A stretch of DNA of 60,000 bases. It comes from Antedon mediterranea (taxonomy: Eukaryota > Echinodermata > Crinoidea > Comatulida > Antedonidae). The stretch spans positions 21,645,001 through 21,705,000 of the forward strand of contig NC_092673.1 of NCBI RefSeq assembly GCF_964355755.1, written 5' to 3'. The notes under the pieces were generated by a model. It was not told the DNA's origin. It worked only from the letters and a program-made list of their open reading frames with translations, and did not search any database. Positions 11,501 through 21,467 of the stretch are shown here, in pieces; the first letter of the stretch is position 1; each line of letters starts with the position of its first letter. A program made the translations under genes and the position numbers.

Positions 11501-14500
11501 ACAACATCGATCAAGTCCTCAGGTACCACCAATGCGTATGATGGATGATTGGCAGAGAAGAGAGGCGTGGCTTGAGCAAGCTGAAAAAGCTGCACATTCA
11601 GACAGACTTGCTTACGGTATTCTACCAGAAAGAACATCTCCACTCTCTGCCTCAAGATCACCTTCTAGAACATCGTCATCGATGGCAAGCTCACCAGATC
11701 GCTTTTTTGGAATTTCACCACAACAGTCTCCTAAAAAACCTTATGGTCGTGATTCAGACCCTTATTTTGAGTATGGTAGTATGCCGAACCCACACTCAAG
11801 ATCTAGGCCATATGGACGGCAATTCCAAACTATTGCTGCCATGGAAACGAATAAACAGTATGGTCATCGAGAACCTGACTGGAACGATCCGTATCATTAT
11901 CATAACTCATCAAGACCAGGATCGGTACATGAAGTTCCTAGTCGACATGCACAGTCATTTGATCTGCCAAATCGCCCTCTATCAGCCGACAATCATGGAC
12001 AAAGTGCTTTTCATTCAGTTCCCAAAGCTCATATGTTTTCTCGTCGGGGAAATCCTCGATATCATACTGTATCTGGTATTGATCCTACTGAGTTAATGCG
12101 TCACGCGTCTCATATGGGGGCTTATCCTGCTAGGATGCCTGATAGAAGTGCATCGTATGGTGCACCTGTGTATGAACATCTACATCCTTACAAACCACCA
12201 GGAAGGTCAGACGTCATGTACACATATCCCTACGGTAATGAAGGGTCTTCACCAGCACATACCGAAACAACGATGGAAAGCACACATCCAGGTAATTATG
12301 TCTTATAATGTGTTTTATAAATGTGACTAAATAAATGGTGAAATGTAATATTTGACTTGATTTAAATTATTGTTATTTACATTTTGGTTCACAACCTTCA
12401 AATTTGGAAGAAAAAATAATGGGATCTAACAAATTTCTTTTTCATAAAACGTTTAAATAGCTAAAATATTTATTATACGGTATCTCATTTTGAATGCAAA
12501 TCACCTTTATTAAAAGTGGAATAACCTATTTGAATGTTGATTGATTCTGTTGCAATAATTAATCTTTTTGAGATTGTCAATTAAAATCAACACCAAATGC
12601 AGTAATCTGTAAAATATGTTTATTCAAAAATGTGATTTTGTGTTATGACATTCTAAATGATGACATATTATTTGCTTTTGCACTTTCAATATGCATTAAT
12701 ATTATAATATAAATATGCAGTACCTGTTATGCGTTATTATCATAATAAAACATTGTATACAGAATCTGAATATTCACATTGCAACAAATATATAATAATG
12801 GTGTGCTCATTATGTACTTGTATTGTCCCCCTGAAAAAATAATTCTTAAATATTTTTTTAATATGCCATTTAATGTCACATAATAGTTATCCATTTTGAC
12901 CAAAAATTGGATAGAAAAATAATGTATTTACCTGAAGAAACTATAATTTAAAGCAAAAAAAGTCAAATTAGCGGCCAGCCAGTGCGTTTTTGGTTGAATT
13001 TTAACCATTTATTTTGTGTGTCCAAAAAATTACCCAAAGCACGGTAAGTTGCCAATGCCAAGTCGGTAGTACTGTGAGTGCTGCCAATATAAAATATATC
13101 CTAACAGGAAGAAAATCAGGAAATTCTTTGTTAAATTATTAGATTGAAATTGAATTTGTAAATTCTTATTTCTTGGCATTCAATATGGTTCTTAATAGGT
13201 ATATAGTGTTTCAATTCCACATTGGGATAATTTCTTAAGTGTAGAATATTTGCAAACATGGATTATACCAATTGATTGACCAAGTTTTAATATAAACTAT
13301 TATCAGCATAAATGTTTTGGTTTTTAATAAAAACTCAATATTATTTTCTTTCTTTATTAACATACATAAATAATCATAGTACAAAGACAAAAAAAATGAA
13401 AAGGAGGAATCTCTGAAGCTAGTATTACAGTATATGTCCAGTATTAGGGAAAATTTCTTTTCAAAAACAGATTTAAATTCTGAGGGTGGCAAATGTCCAA
13501 GAGGAGTAACATTGGGAGGAAAAAAATCATAAGGAAAATGTAAGGAAAAAAGGCAACCAGCCTAGAATCATGTGGCACCTGTATTATGTTATGGTTATGG
13601 TGTTACATGTACTGATACATGTGACACTGTACCACAGAAATTACCTATGGTACTATACGAATTATAGATATATACCTAGATTTGGCTAATAATAAAAAGA
13701 ATATATAGAATATATTATAATTTATAGTAACTTATTTGCTAATGAAGAGATTTAAATACTATACAGTTTTGATGAAAGATATAAATTTGCCACAGTAGGA
13801 TGTTTTTATGAACACATTTCATGTAATTCACTTTACCATGTGTTTTTATTTATCAGGTTCAGACGATGCTCAACCACCGCATTTCCCCCGTCATGTTCTA
13901 GGTGACCGACAAGAAACACACGAAAAGTACTCTCCTTCAGGAATTTACTCAAATAATCCAGTTGTGTTGCCAAACTCAAAATCTCACAGGTCTCCTCCAG
14001 CGGCAAAAAGTCATGTTAGACCAGTTGCTTGGGATGTTCCTAAAGATTTGGACACTGGTAAAGAGCAGTTTTCACCTCCAGGACAAAGGATTAAAAAGGT
14101 TGGTGGCGTAACAACATGGAAAGAGATGTCACTGTCAAAATCCAGCTCTGAAGGGGAGGATAAATCGGAAGAAGAAGGTGAAAGGTCAAGTAGAAAGCAC
14201 CAAGAGAGACACCAGTATAGAGATGACTCTGTTGGCAGGAAAAGAGAGGAGTCTCCACATAAATCTAACAATTTCTTTGTAGGTTATAAAGACCCTGAGG
14301 TCATGGATTCAGATCGTGAAGACACCATGGAAGCGGAAATGGATAGAATAAGAAATAACTTGGAACGATCACGGAGTGGCATACATGGTGATGCAAGACC
14401 AATCTATCAATCACCTCCCTTTCATCGGAAAGGTGGTGGTTCAAGCAACGGGACAGCACTACCTGGTGGTTACTCCAGACAGGCGCTACAACAAGTTCAG

Positions 14501-17500
14501 GTGAGATTGATTATAGATTTATTATTTATTTTTATAACGAGACACAACACAACAAGATGTCCCCAGAGTTGGCTGTGTGTCTATATAAGGGTTTCCAAGT
14601 GTGTGTCCATTGCAAGGGCGTGTCCCATGAAAGAGCGTTGTGCCAAAGGAAACTACTGTAAAATAACGAATATATATATTAAATAATAATAATATAAATA
14701 TATGTATATTATATTCTACTACAGAAAGCGTTAGTGTTACCCACAATTTCTTACTGACTGATTTACTTTATTTTTTTGATTTAGCTTATTTTATTTGTAT
14801 CTCCATTGTGATCCAGCCACTAATAACCACGTCATTGTAATTGAGTAATTTGCCTTTTGGTTATTTTCTATTACAGTATATTAATTCACTTAATATTTTA
14901 ATTTATCTAATTGTTTCATTTGATTATAAGTATACGGTCTTTGATAAATTATCGGCATATCTAGGAGGATGATTCTGTTTTGCTTTCTAAATTTGAGATT
15001 AATTTGTGTCTAAATACTGAGACTTTTATTTAATAAAGATACTGCTAGAACAGTACTAATTTATTAGCATAATTTATACTAATGTTTACTTTGTAGCAAG
15101 AAAATGCTTCAGATAATCAAGAGTATGCCCAAGCACGGGATGAGTACCAGAGGTCAAAGGTCAAGGAGAAGAAGGAACTAGATCGACATCAATTGGAGCG
15201 ATTGACTGCTTTAATTCAGAATCCAGGGCAATACTACACGACCAGGTCATCAACAGGTGCGTTAGATATTTAATCAATGTACAGGTAGCAACTATGACAA
15301 CACTTTAACATATATACTGATTTCGATTTGCAACAACTAATGACCTAGTAACAAGTAGCCATTTTACTTCATGTCTGTAAGAATGGTATTTTCTGTAGAA
15401 TTTTGTCTGTTTATAACAACTGTGTTGTCAAAATCCTGATTTTGATACATATCTTTTATTGTACTTTTTCTAAGTTTAAGTATATTGTCTATGAATTAGT
15501 TAACGCTACTGCCAATCTATAGATTAGATTAACTTTTAGGCTTTTCTTTTTGTTAATTTTATATGTGTGTTTTTATATTTATATATCTATATTTTCATCC
15601 TGTATACACTGTTAGATGTGAAAGAATAAAATTTAAAAAAAATAAAAATTGTACTCATGCAGAGTTAGTTTGGAAGCATGCTACTGGTGGTTTCTGGGTC
15701 CGGATCACAACCAACAAAACATCAATGTGTAAGTCATTTTAGGATTAAAGACAAATTGTGAATTTTATATTGTTTCACTATTAATATTTTTTTATATGTA
15801 ACACTAACAGGATCGATAGGTGAAATTTCAGATGATGCTTCTAGTATTAGTTCAACAGGCAGTCTACCACGAAGAAGAAAGAAGTGGCGGAAAGACGCAA
15901 AGTTTACTCCAAAACAACAATCACCAGAAGAGGCTGATAGAAACTTTGCTGAAGATATACAACATCAAATGTTTGTACAACTGTTTTAAATATTATAATG
16001 TTGTAATGAATAATTATATTTTGACACAAACTTTACTTGGAATGATTTACAATATGCAACTTAAGTAATTTGACCAGTCACAAGCAACAACAGGTTAGTC
16101 ACTTCTAGTTGGTCAAATAACTTTTCTCAATGGAAACCAATTTAGTGAAAACAAAATTACCAAATGTTTGTCAGCTGCAACATTATGAAAAATGCAAAGT
16201 AAGGAAAAGAACCAAAATAATTGATAGTAATAATCAGCAGACACACTTTTTTCCTTGATTACAAGCTTTGAACATACATTTTTATGGTACTTGGTAATCA
16301 GAATTGTTCAGTCAGGCTGTCTGTTTTTAAAAAATAAATATTTATTATTATCTTTCTAGACTGGAAGAAGAAGAGAAAGATGAATCAAATACATCGTCAA
16401 GTGATGAAACAAAACCAGACAAGATAAACAGACTTCATACAAGTAAAGAAAACACAAAAACAACGACTTCTCCAAGCGACATCAAATATGATGATATTCT
16501 AAAGGAAACTACGCTATCTGATTTGAGTGTTGACTCTGAGAGATTATACCGCATGCTTGGTGCAAAGGGTGTTGAGAAACTCAGTACAAAACTCTTAAAA
16601 CTACAACAAAAAATTGAGATGCAAAAGGAACAGCATAAACGTAGGATAACTGTTAAGAAAGTTCCGCTAGCGGTCATTGGCCCAACCAGCTCATCCGAAT
16701 CTGAAGTCTCTAATATTATGTCAACAGATTCTTCGCTTTATTCTTCCGAGTTACATCGGGTTTCTGAAGGTCATGAGCGTCTAGGAAGGAAACCGTTGCG
16801 TACGCACATAGACAGGTTTCACAAGATGCCTGAAAGGAGCAGCAGTGTGGAATCTGAGCCGATGTATCGGTCAAGAACGTATCGTCATGAGGTTGCAGCT
16901 GATAGTACAGATGGTTTGGCTAGCGATATTACATCTGATACAATTGGTAAACCGCAGACAAAACCCCGAAGGTCACAATCTTTACATGATAAAGCATCGC
17001 GGGGTAAAGGATATAGGAAACGTGATGAAAGTCCAGGAGACAATGGGTTATCCGAATCGGATGATCAAGTCTTTCATAAACCTTCGCGACCAGCACCTCG
17101 TTCTCGAGATAAAACTTCAGCTGTAAATGCTTCGAAACGGCCAATTAAAGGAACAGCATTTACGGTTGATGTTGGTGAGGGTAATATTCAAGATGCCGCA
17201 AGAAGACGAAAAGATAAATTAAGGGACAAAGAAAACCAAAGAGACCCTAGATCAAAGGAACCAGGAGCTAAGCCAAAAACAAGAAGTTTAAAAACAGGAG
17301 ATAAACCAAAAAAATCCAGCACACCTGAATCACCTGATGATGAGAAGAAAAAAGAAATCATGTATGTTACAAATTGTCTTGGTATACAAGTTATTATAAA
17401 ATAACTAAAGCATTAGGAATGTCACAATTTATATAACTATTCTCAAATGCGGCCTAGCCAATTCTACCTCTCCTTTATCCATCTCCTTATTCTTAAATGT

Positions 17501-20500
17501 CACAGTTAATTTCCTGTCAATGCATCTGGGACGCATTTTCCTTTGCAATAATGTGATCCGGTTAACATAATTTAGCATAAACAATAAGATGCATCGTGGG
17601 ATTGTTATGAGTCACTTGGCGGGACACCAATAGCACAATTTATATCCTGGTCTATGTCTTGATTTTAAATAATGTTATTAATAATAATATTTAATAATTA
17701 TTAATTTAATAATAATATTTAATAATTTAATGGTGATATTTTTTAATTATAAATTAATTTAATTAGCCCTAAAAATTGTTTTAGGACTTAACAAGACTTC
17801 TCTCCTTTTTTACTAATTTTATTTAGCTTTTTGGTTTATTTTATTTGTAACTCTATTGAGATACAACCACTGATAACTTTTTTTTTATTATCGATCCTCA
17901 GTGTAGCACCACCAAAACCAGTTGAGAAGCCAGTGGGTTGGTTTCAGCCTTTCAGTAGTGAAATGCCATGGGTACAGGAGAAGAAAGATCCTATGAAACA
18001 TGAAAATCCACCAGACCCTCTTGCTAAAGTTAGCCTTAAGGTAAGATCAGGAGCTAAACTATTCACCCTTTAAAAATAAACTTAAACTGACTACTGTATT
18101 AAGCTCTGTCAAAGTTTATCTGACAACAAAATGTGATGTCCCCATATATGGACATGATAATGTCATACCACTACCATATGGCCGAGCGAGTCATATGGCC
18201 GAGCGGTTAAGGCAGGGGCGCCGTTTACCGTACCTAAAGAGCCAACAACAACATCGGCAAGGGTTCGAGGCCGACTCGCTCCTAGTTCTGGTGGTGGAAC
18301 AAGTCTTCTCGGATAAGGACTATAAACCGTAGGTCCAGTGTACACAGTTATAACCTGTGTGTACTTTAAAGAACCCAGTTCATTATTCGAAAAAGAGTAG
18401 GGGTTACCCCGGTGAACTGGTTCACACAATAGCCCCTTTATCAGGGGATTACCACCTATCTGATAGGACAGTGATTAATTCACTATTGGTAATCCTTGGC
18501 CACATTGCCTAAAGACATAAAATTAAAAAAAATAAATAAAAAATATTTGGGCATATCACTACCATATTTTGAAACATCACACTTTTCTTATCAAACCAGT
18601 TTGATGAGCTTTAGATGGAGCTTTTGATTACTACCTTATAAATGACATTAATTTTAACATCTTTACATTTTACAGGAAGCCTTTGAAATACACAAACTAT
18701 CCTTTATATCAAAATCAAAAGAACGTGTTAAGAAAGTTAAATTGGCAGCAGAAGAACGACAGATACAGGAGCATTACGAAAAGGAACGATTGAAAATGTT
18801 CCAAGAAGAGAAACCAAAACATGCCAATCCACATGCGCATCCGCTTAGTGGTGAGTATCTAGTAGATATTATTCAAATAATTAGGGAGCTTAATGACCTA
18901 ATAACTATTTTATATTATGTATGCACTTTAGGAGCGTGCTTGCTCACTCACCCAATTCCTCATAACAGTTTTTGGTGGGTACTTGGTTTACTAGACAACT
19001 AATGACACAATATACGTAGGTCCTAAAGCCTTGTCTACGCTTTATGTGACAAAACAATGGGATGTGCCCATATATGGACATGTAGTTTGATGTGTAGAAA
19101 GTGTTTAAGTCATCGCAAATCAAAATCTCTCTACTTACAAGCTTATATTCCTCAAGTCTGATTAGCACTTAGAATAGGATATTACAAATTATTTGTTTTT
19201 AGGACTTAATATGCTGCAATTGTTTTCCTTGTTTGAAGAAGGAATGCTTGTGAACTAATTTTGATAAATGAAAAATAAAATTCAAATAAATCTTGTTCTA
19301 TTCCAGAGGAAACAAACAATATAGTTACAGATGCAGCTCCCATTTCTTGTTCAGTTAAGAAATTCAGGTGATTTTAGCAAAAAACTAGGCAAACTCAAAC
19401 AGGTGGTAGTATCAATTATAAGGGTAGCATTTTGTTTATTGGTGAAGGTATATAAATACATGTTTTTGGGGGAGATAATTTTGTTTGTATATTATTAGTG
19501 TGTGTTTTTTTTAATATGTATAATATTCAGGAGAAATGTGATGTACCTGTAAATCTTTATGTATACATTTTTATGTTGAACTGTTAATGAAAATGTAATA
19601 TGTTTGTACTATTTCATTTCTTAAAGCAAATTAGTATATTTTTATTTGATTTGGTACTAATTTTTCATACAGTATAAACATAGATTCTATTTTGGTTTTC
19701 CTAGTTTATCAGAAACTTTAATGTCCCAAACAGAGAGTAGCTTATACTTTGGTGTTATTAGATACCCATTAGATAAGTTTCATTTTTCCCTCTTAGCTCA
19801 TAAAGACCAAGATCTTGTTCAACATTTTTAATGTTTTGGCAAACTTTACACAGTTTTGTTTCTACCTCTTTAGCTCTTGTTGGTGAAGGAATTTACATAC
19901 AAAACTTCAGTCAATCCATTCCATGTTATTAGTAGAGTAAAATTTCAGACAATCAAACTATAAAGACCAAAATCTTTTTCAACATTTATAATGTTTTTGG
20001 CAAACTTTAAACTTTGGACCGTAAACTTTGAACCATAAACTTTGAACCATAAACTTTGAACCTTGAGTTACTATTAGATAAGATTCATTTCTACCTCTTA
20101 CCTCTTCTTGTTGGTGAAGGAATGTACATGCCAAACTTCAGTCAATCCATCCATCCATCAGGCTAGTCAAATTTCAGACAAGCAAATCATAAAGACCAAG
20201 ATCTTGTTCATAATTTTGAATGCTTTGGCAAAGTTTAAACCTTAAACTTTAAAATTTAAACTTTCCACCTGAAACTTTAAACCTTGAGTTACCTTGATTT
20301 AATGCATATTTTGTGTTTTTGATTCAATAGACCAACTTCACTCGCCAAAACGAAGGGTAATGTCAAGAAAGGAAATGAAAGCACAAACAGAAAGGTAAGA
20401 TTTCATTTGGTATTTAATGGCATTTTCTGATATTAATATTTGCTCCTGTACACAGTAGCATAACAACTGAAACGTTTAATTCTCCACTTAACTTTATTTC

Positions 20501-21467
20501 CTTTTCAAAACATATTATGTATCACAAGGTTTTTTTGCTTGTCAATCATCCAGTTTGTCATGTTAGGGTTCTCTAGGTTCATACTTTACATCTATCAAAG
20601 ACACTAGTAATATACTCAATAAACGTGAAGAAGACAATGTCAAAAGGAATATCACATACTTATTAATGTTTTACTATGGGAAACATTTAATGTTGAGAAT
20701 AAAATGTATTGAATTTGTTCTTTTGTTTTTCCAGGATATACAGCAATCTGCCAGAAGTAAAGAAAAAAATCGAAGGACAGAAACGTACGCAGGCAAACCA
20801 AACAAACAGACTGAGAGCACAGCTCTATAAAAAGGTAATAATTATATTTTTTTAATTTTAAAAATTATCCCTCTACTAATGAATAGTTTTGGTTTTAGCT
20901 ATGTGCTGCAAGTTGCAGTGATTCAAATCAATTCAACATTCACAAACACAAGTTCTTGTCAACTTGTGATTTGCCTTACTTACTTAATCCCTTACTCTTA
21001 ATCCCTTACTCTTAATCCCTTACTCTTTGTGAATTTCTTCAAGTTCTTTAACGTGCACTATGTACACAGGACAAATGGATTTACGTCCTATCCGAAGGAT
21101 GAGGTAATGAGATCAAAGCATCTTGCCTAAGGATACACTTAGTATGGTACAGATAACCTCAAACCCATGCCTATCACATGCTAGTCCGATATTATCATTC
21201 ACTCTCCGGTATATAAAGCACCCGCAGCGATTCCAGACGTCTCCCATCCAGAATGCAACCGGGTCCGACATTGCTTAACTTCGGTGATCTGACGAGAATC
21301 GGTGTTTCAACGCTGTATGGGCGTATCATCTTATGATTTCTACATGTATAACCAGAAACTAAAACAAGTCATAACAATTCACAATAATGATTAAAAATTG
21401 TATTCCTGTTTTTCAGAAACTTATGGAGCGTTTAAAGGGAAAACAATGGACTGGTCCAAGTATATGA
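5516..21467 (+). CDS. ALMS1: ALMS1 homologue (Alstrom syndrome protein; centrosome/basal body), 11 coding exons
   Basis: Exons: 5516-5575, 7860-12291, 13857-14500, 15097-15256, 15811-15970, 16360-17361, 17902-18040, 18676-18850, 20331-20394, 20735-20834 and 21417-21467. The joined frame is 6987 nt (2328 residues plus stop) with matching phase at every junction. The first 1700 residues are Ser-rich and look disordered. A block near residue 1873 (DLSVDSERLYRMLGAKGVEK) precedes a predicted coiled coil. The C-terminal 130 residues form the ALMS motif (EAFEIHKLSFISKSKERVKK, then SRKEMKAQTERIYSNLPEVK, then RLRAQLYKKK), which in this family mediates centrosome targeting. ALMS1 acts at centrioles and ciliary basal bodies. 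I see none of the long 47-residue tandem repeats of the human protein, and this one is about half as long. A second ATG at 5522 has better start context (ATCATGG). Confidence 0.9.
5590..6060. repeat. TCA/ATC trinucleotide-rich tract in ALMS1 intron 1
   Basis: About 470 bp of degenerate (ATC)n/(TCA)n, broken by CATAATTCATTATC and ATTCCC variants. Open frames here (His- or Ser-rich) are products of the simple repeat, not genes. Confidence 0.85.
6441..6590. mobile_element. MITE family A, copy 3
   Basis: The element runs from AAAGCTCTGTCTACACTATC to the inverted end GACAGAGCTT, about 150 bp, with the family's CATGATGATGTCATA centre. It lies in ALMS1 intron 1. From here to 7859 I see nothing else recognisable. 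Confidence 0.8.
7860..12291 (+). CDS. ALMS1: ALMS1 homologue, giant exon 2 (1477 codons)
   Basis: The frame is open from the TTCTTCTAG acceptor, beginning RDDWYELIPQQ, to a CCAG/GTAATT donor. The protein is Ser/Lys-rich. It has a cluster of SQSPK motifs (residues about 427-520) and three short helical segments of similar pattern: SKKVAELLAENA near 693, ARRVQKLLATTA near 941 and VHQVRMILGADA near 1101. The middle one resembles a conserved segment of vertebrate ALMS1. A single very large internal exon is also characteristic of vertebrate ALMS1. The first in-exon ATG is at 8070, but the open frame clearly extends upstream of it. Confidence 0.9.
12829..13035 (+). mobile_element. MITE family B (AAGATGTATTGTCCCCC ends), truncated copy
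   Basis: The left end TATTGTCCCCCTG and the interior (GTCACATAATAGTTATCCA, TTTTGACCAAAAATTGGAT, GTTTTTGGTTGAATTTTAAC) match the complete copy at 57807-58100. The right end is lost. It lies in ALMS1 intron 2. Confidence 0.7.
13857..14500 (+). CDS. ALMS1: ALMS1 homologue, exon 3
   Basis: The exon enters after TATCAG with one base carried over (G/GT gives Gly), begins SDDAQPPHFPRHV and ends RQALQQVQ at a CAG/GTGAGA donor in phase 0. It is rich in charged and Ser residues. The long open frame that starts upstream at 13808 is intron read-through. Confidence 0.85.
14770..14840 (-). repeat. Short interspersed repeat fragment (GATTTAGCTT family)
   Basis: The motif TTAGCTTATTTTATTTGTAT followed by CTCCATTGTGATCCAGCCAC recurs at 17822-17880 and, inverted, at 40695-40770. 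These are three fragments of one unidentified repeat family. Confidence 0.55.
15097..15256 (+). CDS. ALMS1: ALMS1 homologue, exon 4
   Basis: The acceptor is TTTGTAG and the donor ACAG/GTGCGT, phase 0 in and phase 1 out. It encodes a charged helical stretch (SKVKEKKELDRHQLERLTAL) and IQNPGQYYTTRSS. The RLTALIQNP block resembles the conserved RLAKILQNP region of vertebrate ALMS1. Confidence 0.85.
15811..15970 (+). CDS. ALMS1: ALMS1 homologue, exon 5
   Basis: The exon follows CTAACAG, begins GSIGEISDDASSISSTGSLP, and ends QHQ plus two bases. The donor is the weak AAAT/GTTTGT. It is chosen because it is the only nearby site giving the phase needed by exon 6; the open frame otherwise stops at TAA a few codons on. 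It contains a basic RRRKKWRKDAK patch. Confidence 0.75.
16360..17361 (+). CDS. ALMS1: ALMS1 homologue, exon 6
   Basis: The frame is open from the TCTTTCTAG acceptor (ILEEEEKDES) to the ATCAT/GTATGT donor. It carries the conserved DLSVDSERLYRMLGAKGVEK block and a predicted coiled coil (KLLKLQQKIEMQKEQHKRRI). Acidic/Ser and basic tracts follow, ending SSTPESPDDEKKKE. The block aligns by eye with the vertebrate ALMS1 segment beginning STIDTARLIQAFG. Confidence 0.9.
17902..18040 (+). CDS. ALMS1: ALMS1 homologue, exon 7
   Basis: The exon enters in phase 2 after CCTCAG and leaves in phase 0 at CTTAAG/GTAAGA. It encodes VAPPKPVEKPVGWFQPFSSE and DPLAKVSLK. The GWFQPF core matches the SWF.P motif just before the ALMS motif in vertebrates. 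Confidence 0.9.
18101..18612. mobile_element. MITE family A, copy 4, split by a SINE
   Basis: The left part (AAGCTCTGTCAAAGTTTATC) and right part (ATATTTGGGCATATCACTAC to GAGCTTT) belong to family A. The tRNA-headed SINE at 18179-18535 lies between them. The SINE therefore inserted later. Confidence 0.75.
18179..18535 (+). repeat. tRNA-headed SINE, copy 2
   Basis: The A-box-like ATGGCCGAGCGGTTAAG, with a partial duplicate just before it, and the B-box-like GGGTTCGAGGCCG form the head. The body carries CGGATAAGGACTATAAACCG and GTACTTTAAAGAACCC. The tail is an AAATAAATAAAA run. Confidence 0.8.
18676..18850 (+). CDS. ALMS1: ALMS1 homologue, exon 8 (start of ALMS motif)
   Basis: The acceptor is TTTTACAG and the donor AGTG/GTGAGT. 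It encodes EAFEIHKLSFISKSKERVKK then LAAEERQIQEHYEKERLKMF. This is the hallmark first half of the ALMS motif: hydrophobic-H-K/R-P-x-FIS-R-S-x-R-hydrophobic, then ERK. The same motif also occurs in C10orf90 and CEP295, but the upstream blocks favour ALMS1. Confidence 0.95.
19024..19104. mobile_element. MITE family A, internally deleted copy
   Basis: The left end (AAAGCCTTGTCTACGCTTTA) and GATGTGCCCATATATGGACA are followed directly by a short right end (GTTTGATGTGTAGAAAG). The interior is missing. Confidence 0.55.
19799..20290. repeat. Diverged tandem duplication (about 160-230 bp units) in ALMS1 intron 8
   Basis: Three successive units start ATAAAGACCAAGATCTTGTT near 19800, 19960 and 20188. 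They share CTCTTGTTGGTGAAGGAAT and AACTTCAGTCAATCCAT. The middle unit also contains a short inner repeat of AAACTTTGAACCAT. Confidence 0.75.
20331..20394 (+). CDS. ALMS1: ALMS1 homologue, exon 9
   Basis: This 64-nt exon (ATTCAATAG acceptor, AAAG/GTAAGA donor) encodes QLHSPKRRVMSRKEMKAQTE. The SRKEMKAQTER part matches the family's SKKEMIQRSKR. The frame is fixed by both neighbours; the other two frames break the ALMS match. Confidence 0.92.
20735..20834 (+). CDS. ALMS1: ALMS1 homologue, exon 10
   Basis: The acceptor is TTTTTCCAG and the donor AAAAAG/GTAATA. It encodes IYSNLPEVKKKIEGQKRTQA then NQTNRLRAQLYKK. It corresponds closely to the family's RIYEQLPEVQKKREEEKR and YRLRAQLYKK, the most conserved end of the ALMS motif. 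Confidence 0.95.
20990..21326 (-). repeat. SINE with a 5S rRNA-derived head
   Basis: On the minus strand the head (about 21326 down to 21213) reads like 5S rRNA: CGCCCATACAGCGTTGAAAC, AAGTTAAGCAATGTCG (box A region) and CTGGATGGGAGACG (box C). The body (GGATAGGACGTAAATCC, GTGCACGTTAAAGAAC) resembles the body of the tRNA-headed SINEs here. The 3' tail is a short tandem of the unit AGAGTAAGGGATTA. It lies in ALMS1 intron 10. Confidence 0.8.
21417..21467 (+). CDS. ALMS1: ALMS1 homologue, terminal coding exon 11
   Basis: After a TTTTTCAG acceptor the frame reads KLMERLKGKQWTGPSI then TGA (21465-21467). KLMERLKGK aligns with the family's extreme C-terminus (..NQLLGRK..). The last residues and stop are encoded by the first unit of the 30-bp minisatellite. 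Confidence 0.85.
   Translation, partial: KLMERLKGKQWTGPSI

Noticed and set aside
8070-12308. 1412-codon ORF as a single-exon gene starting at 8070
   Set aside because: The frame is open upstream to an acceptor at 7859, and a CAG/GTAATT donor at 12291 links in phase to further ALMS1 exons. It is an internal exon.
13808-14686. Separate 292-codon gene
   Set aside because: The first 49 nt and the part after 14500 are intron read-through. Only 13857-14500 is exon.
21213-21326. Functional 5S rRNA gene
   Set aside because: The sequence differs from 5S at many positions and runs on into a SINE body with a repeat tail.
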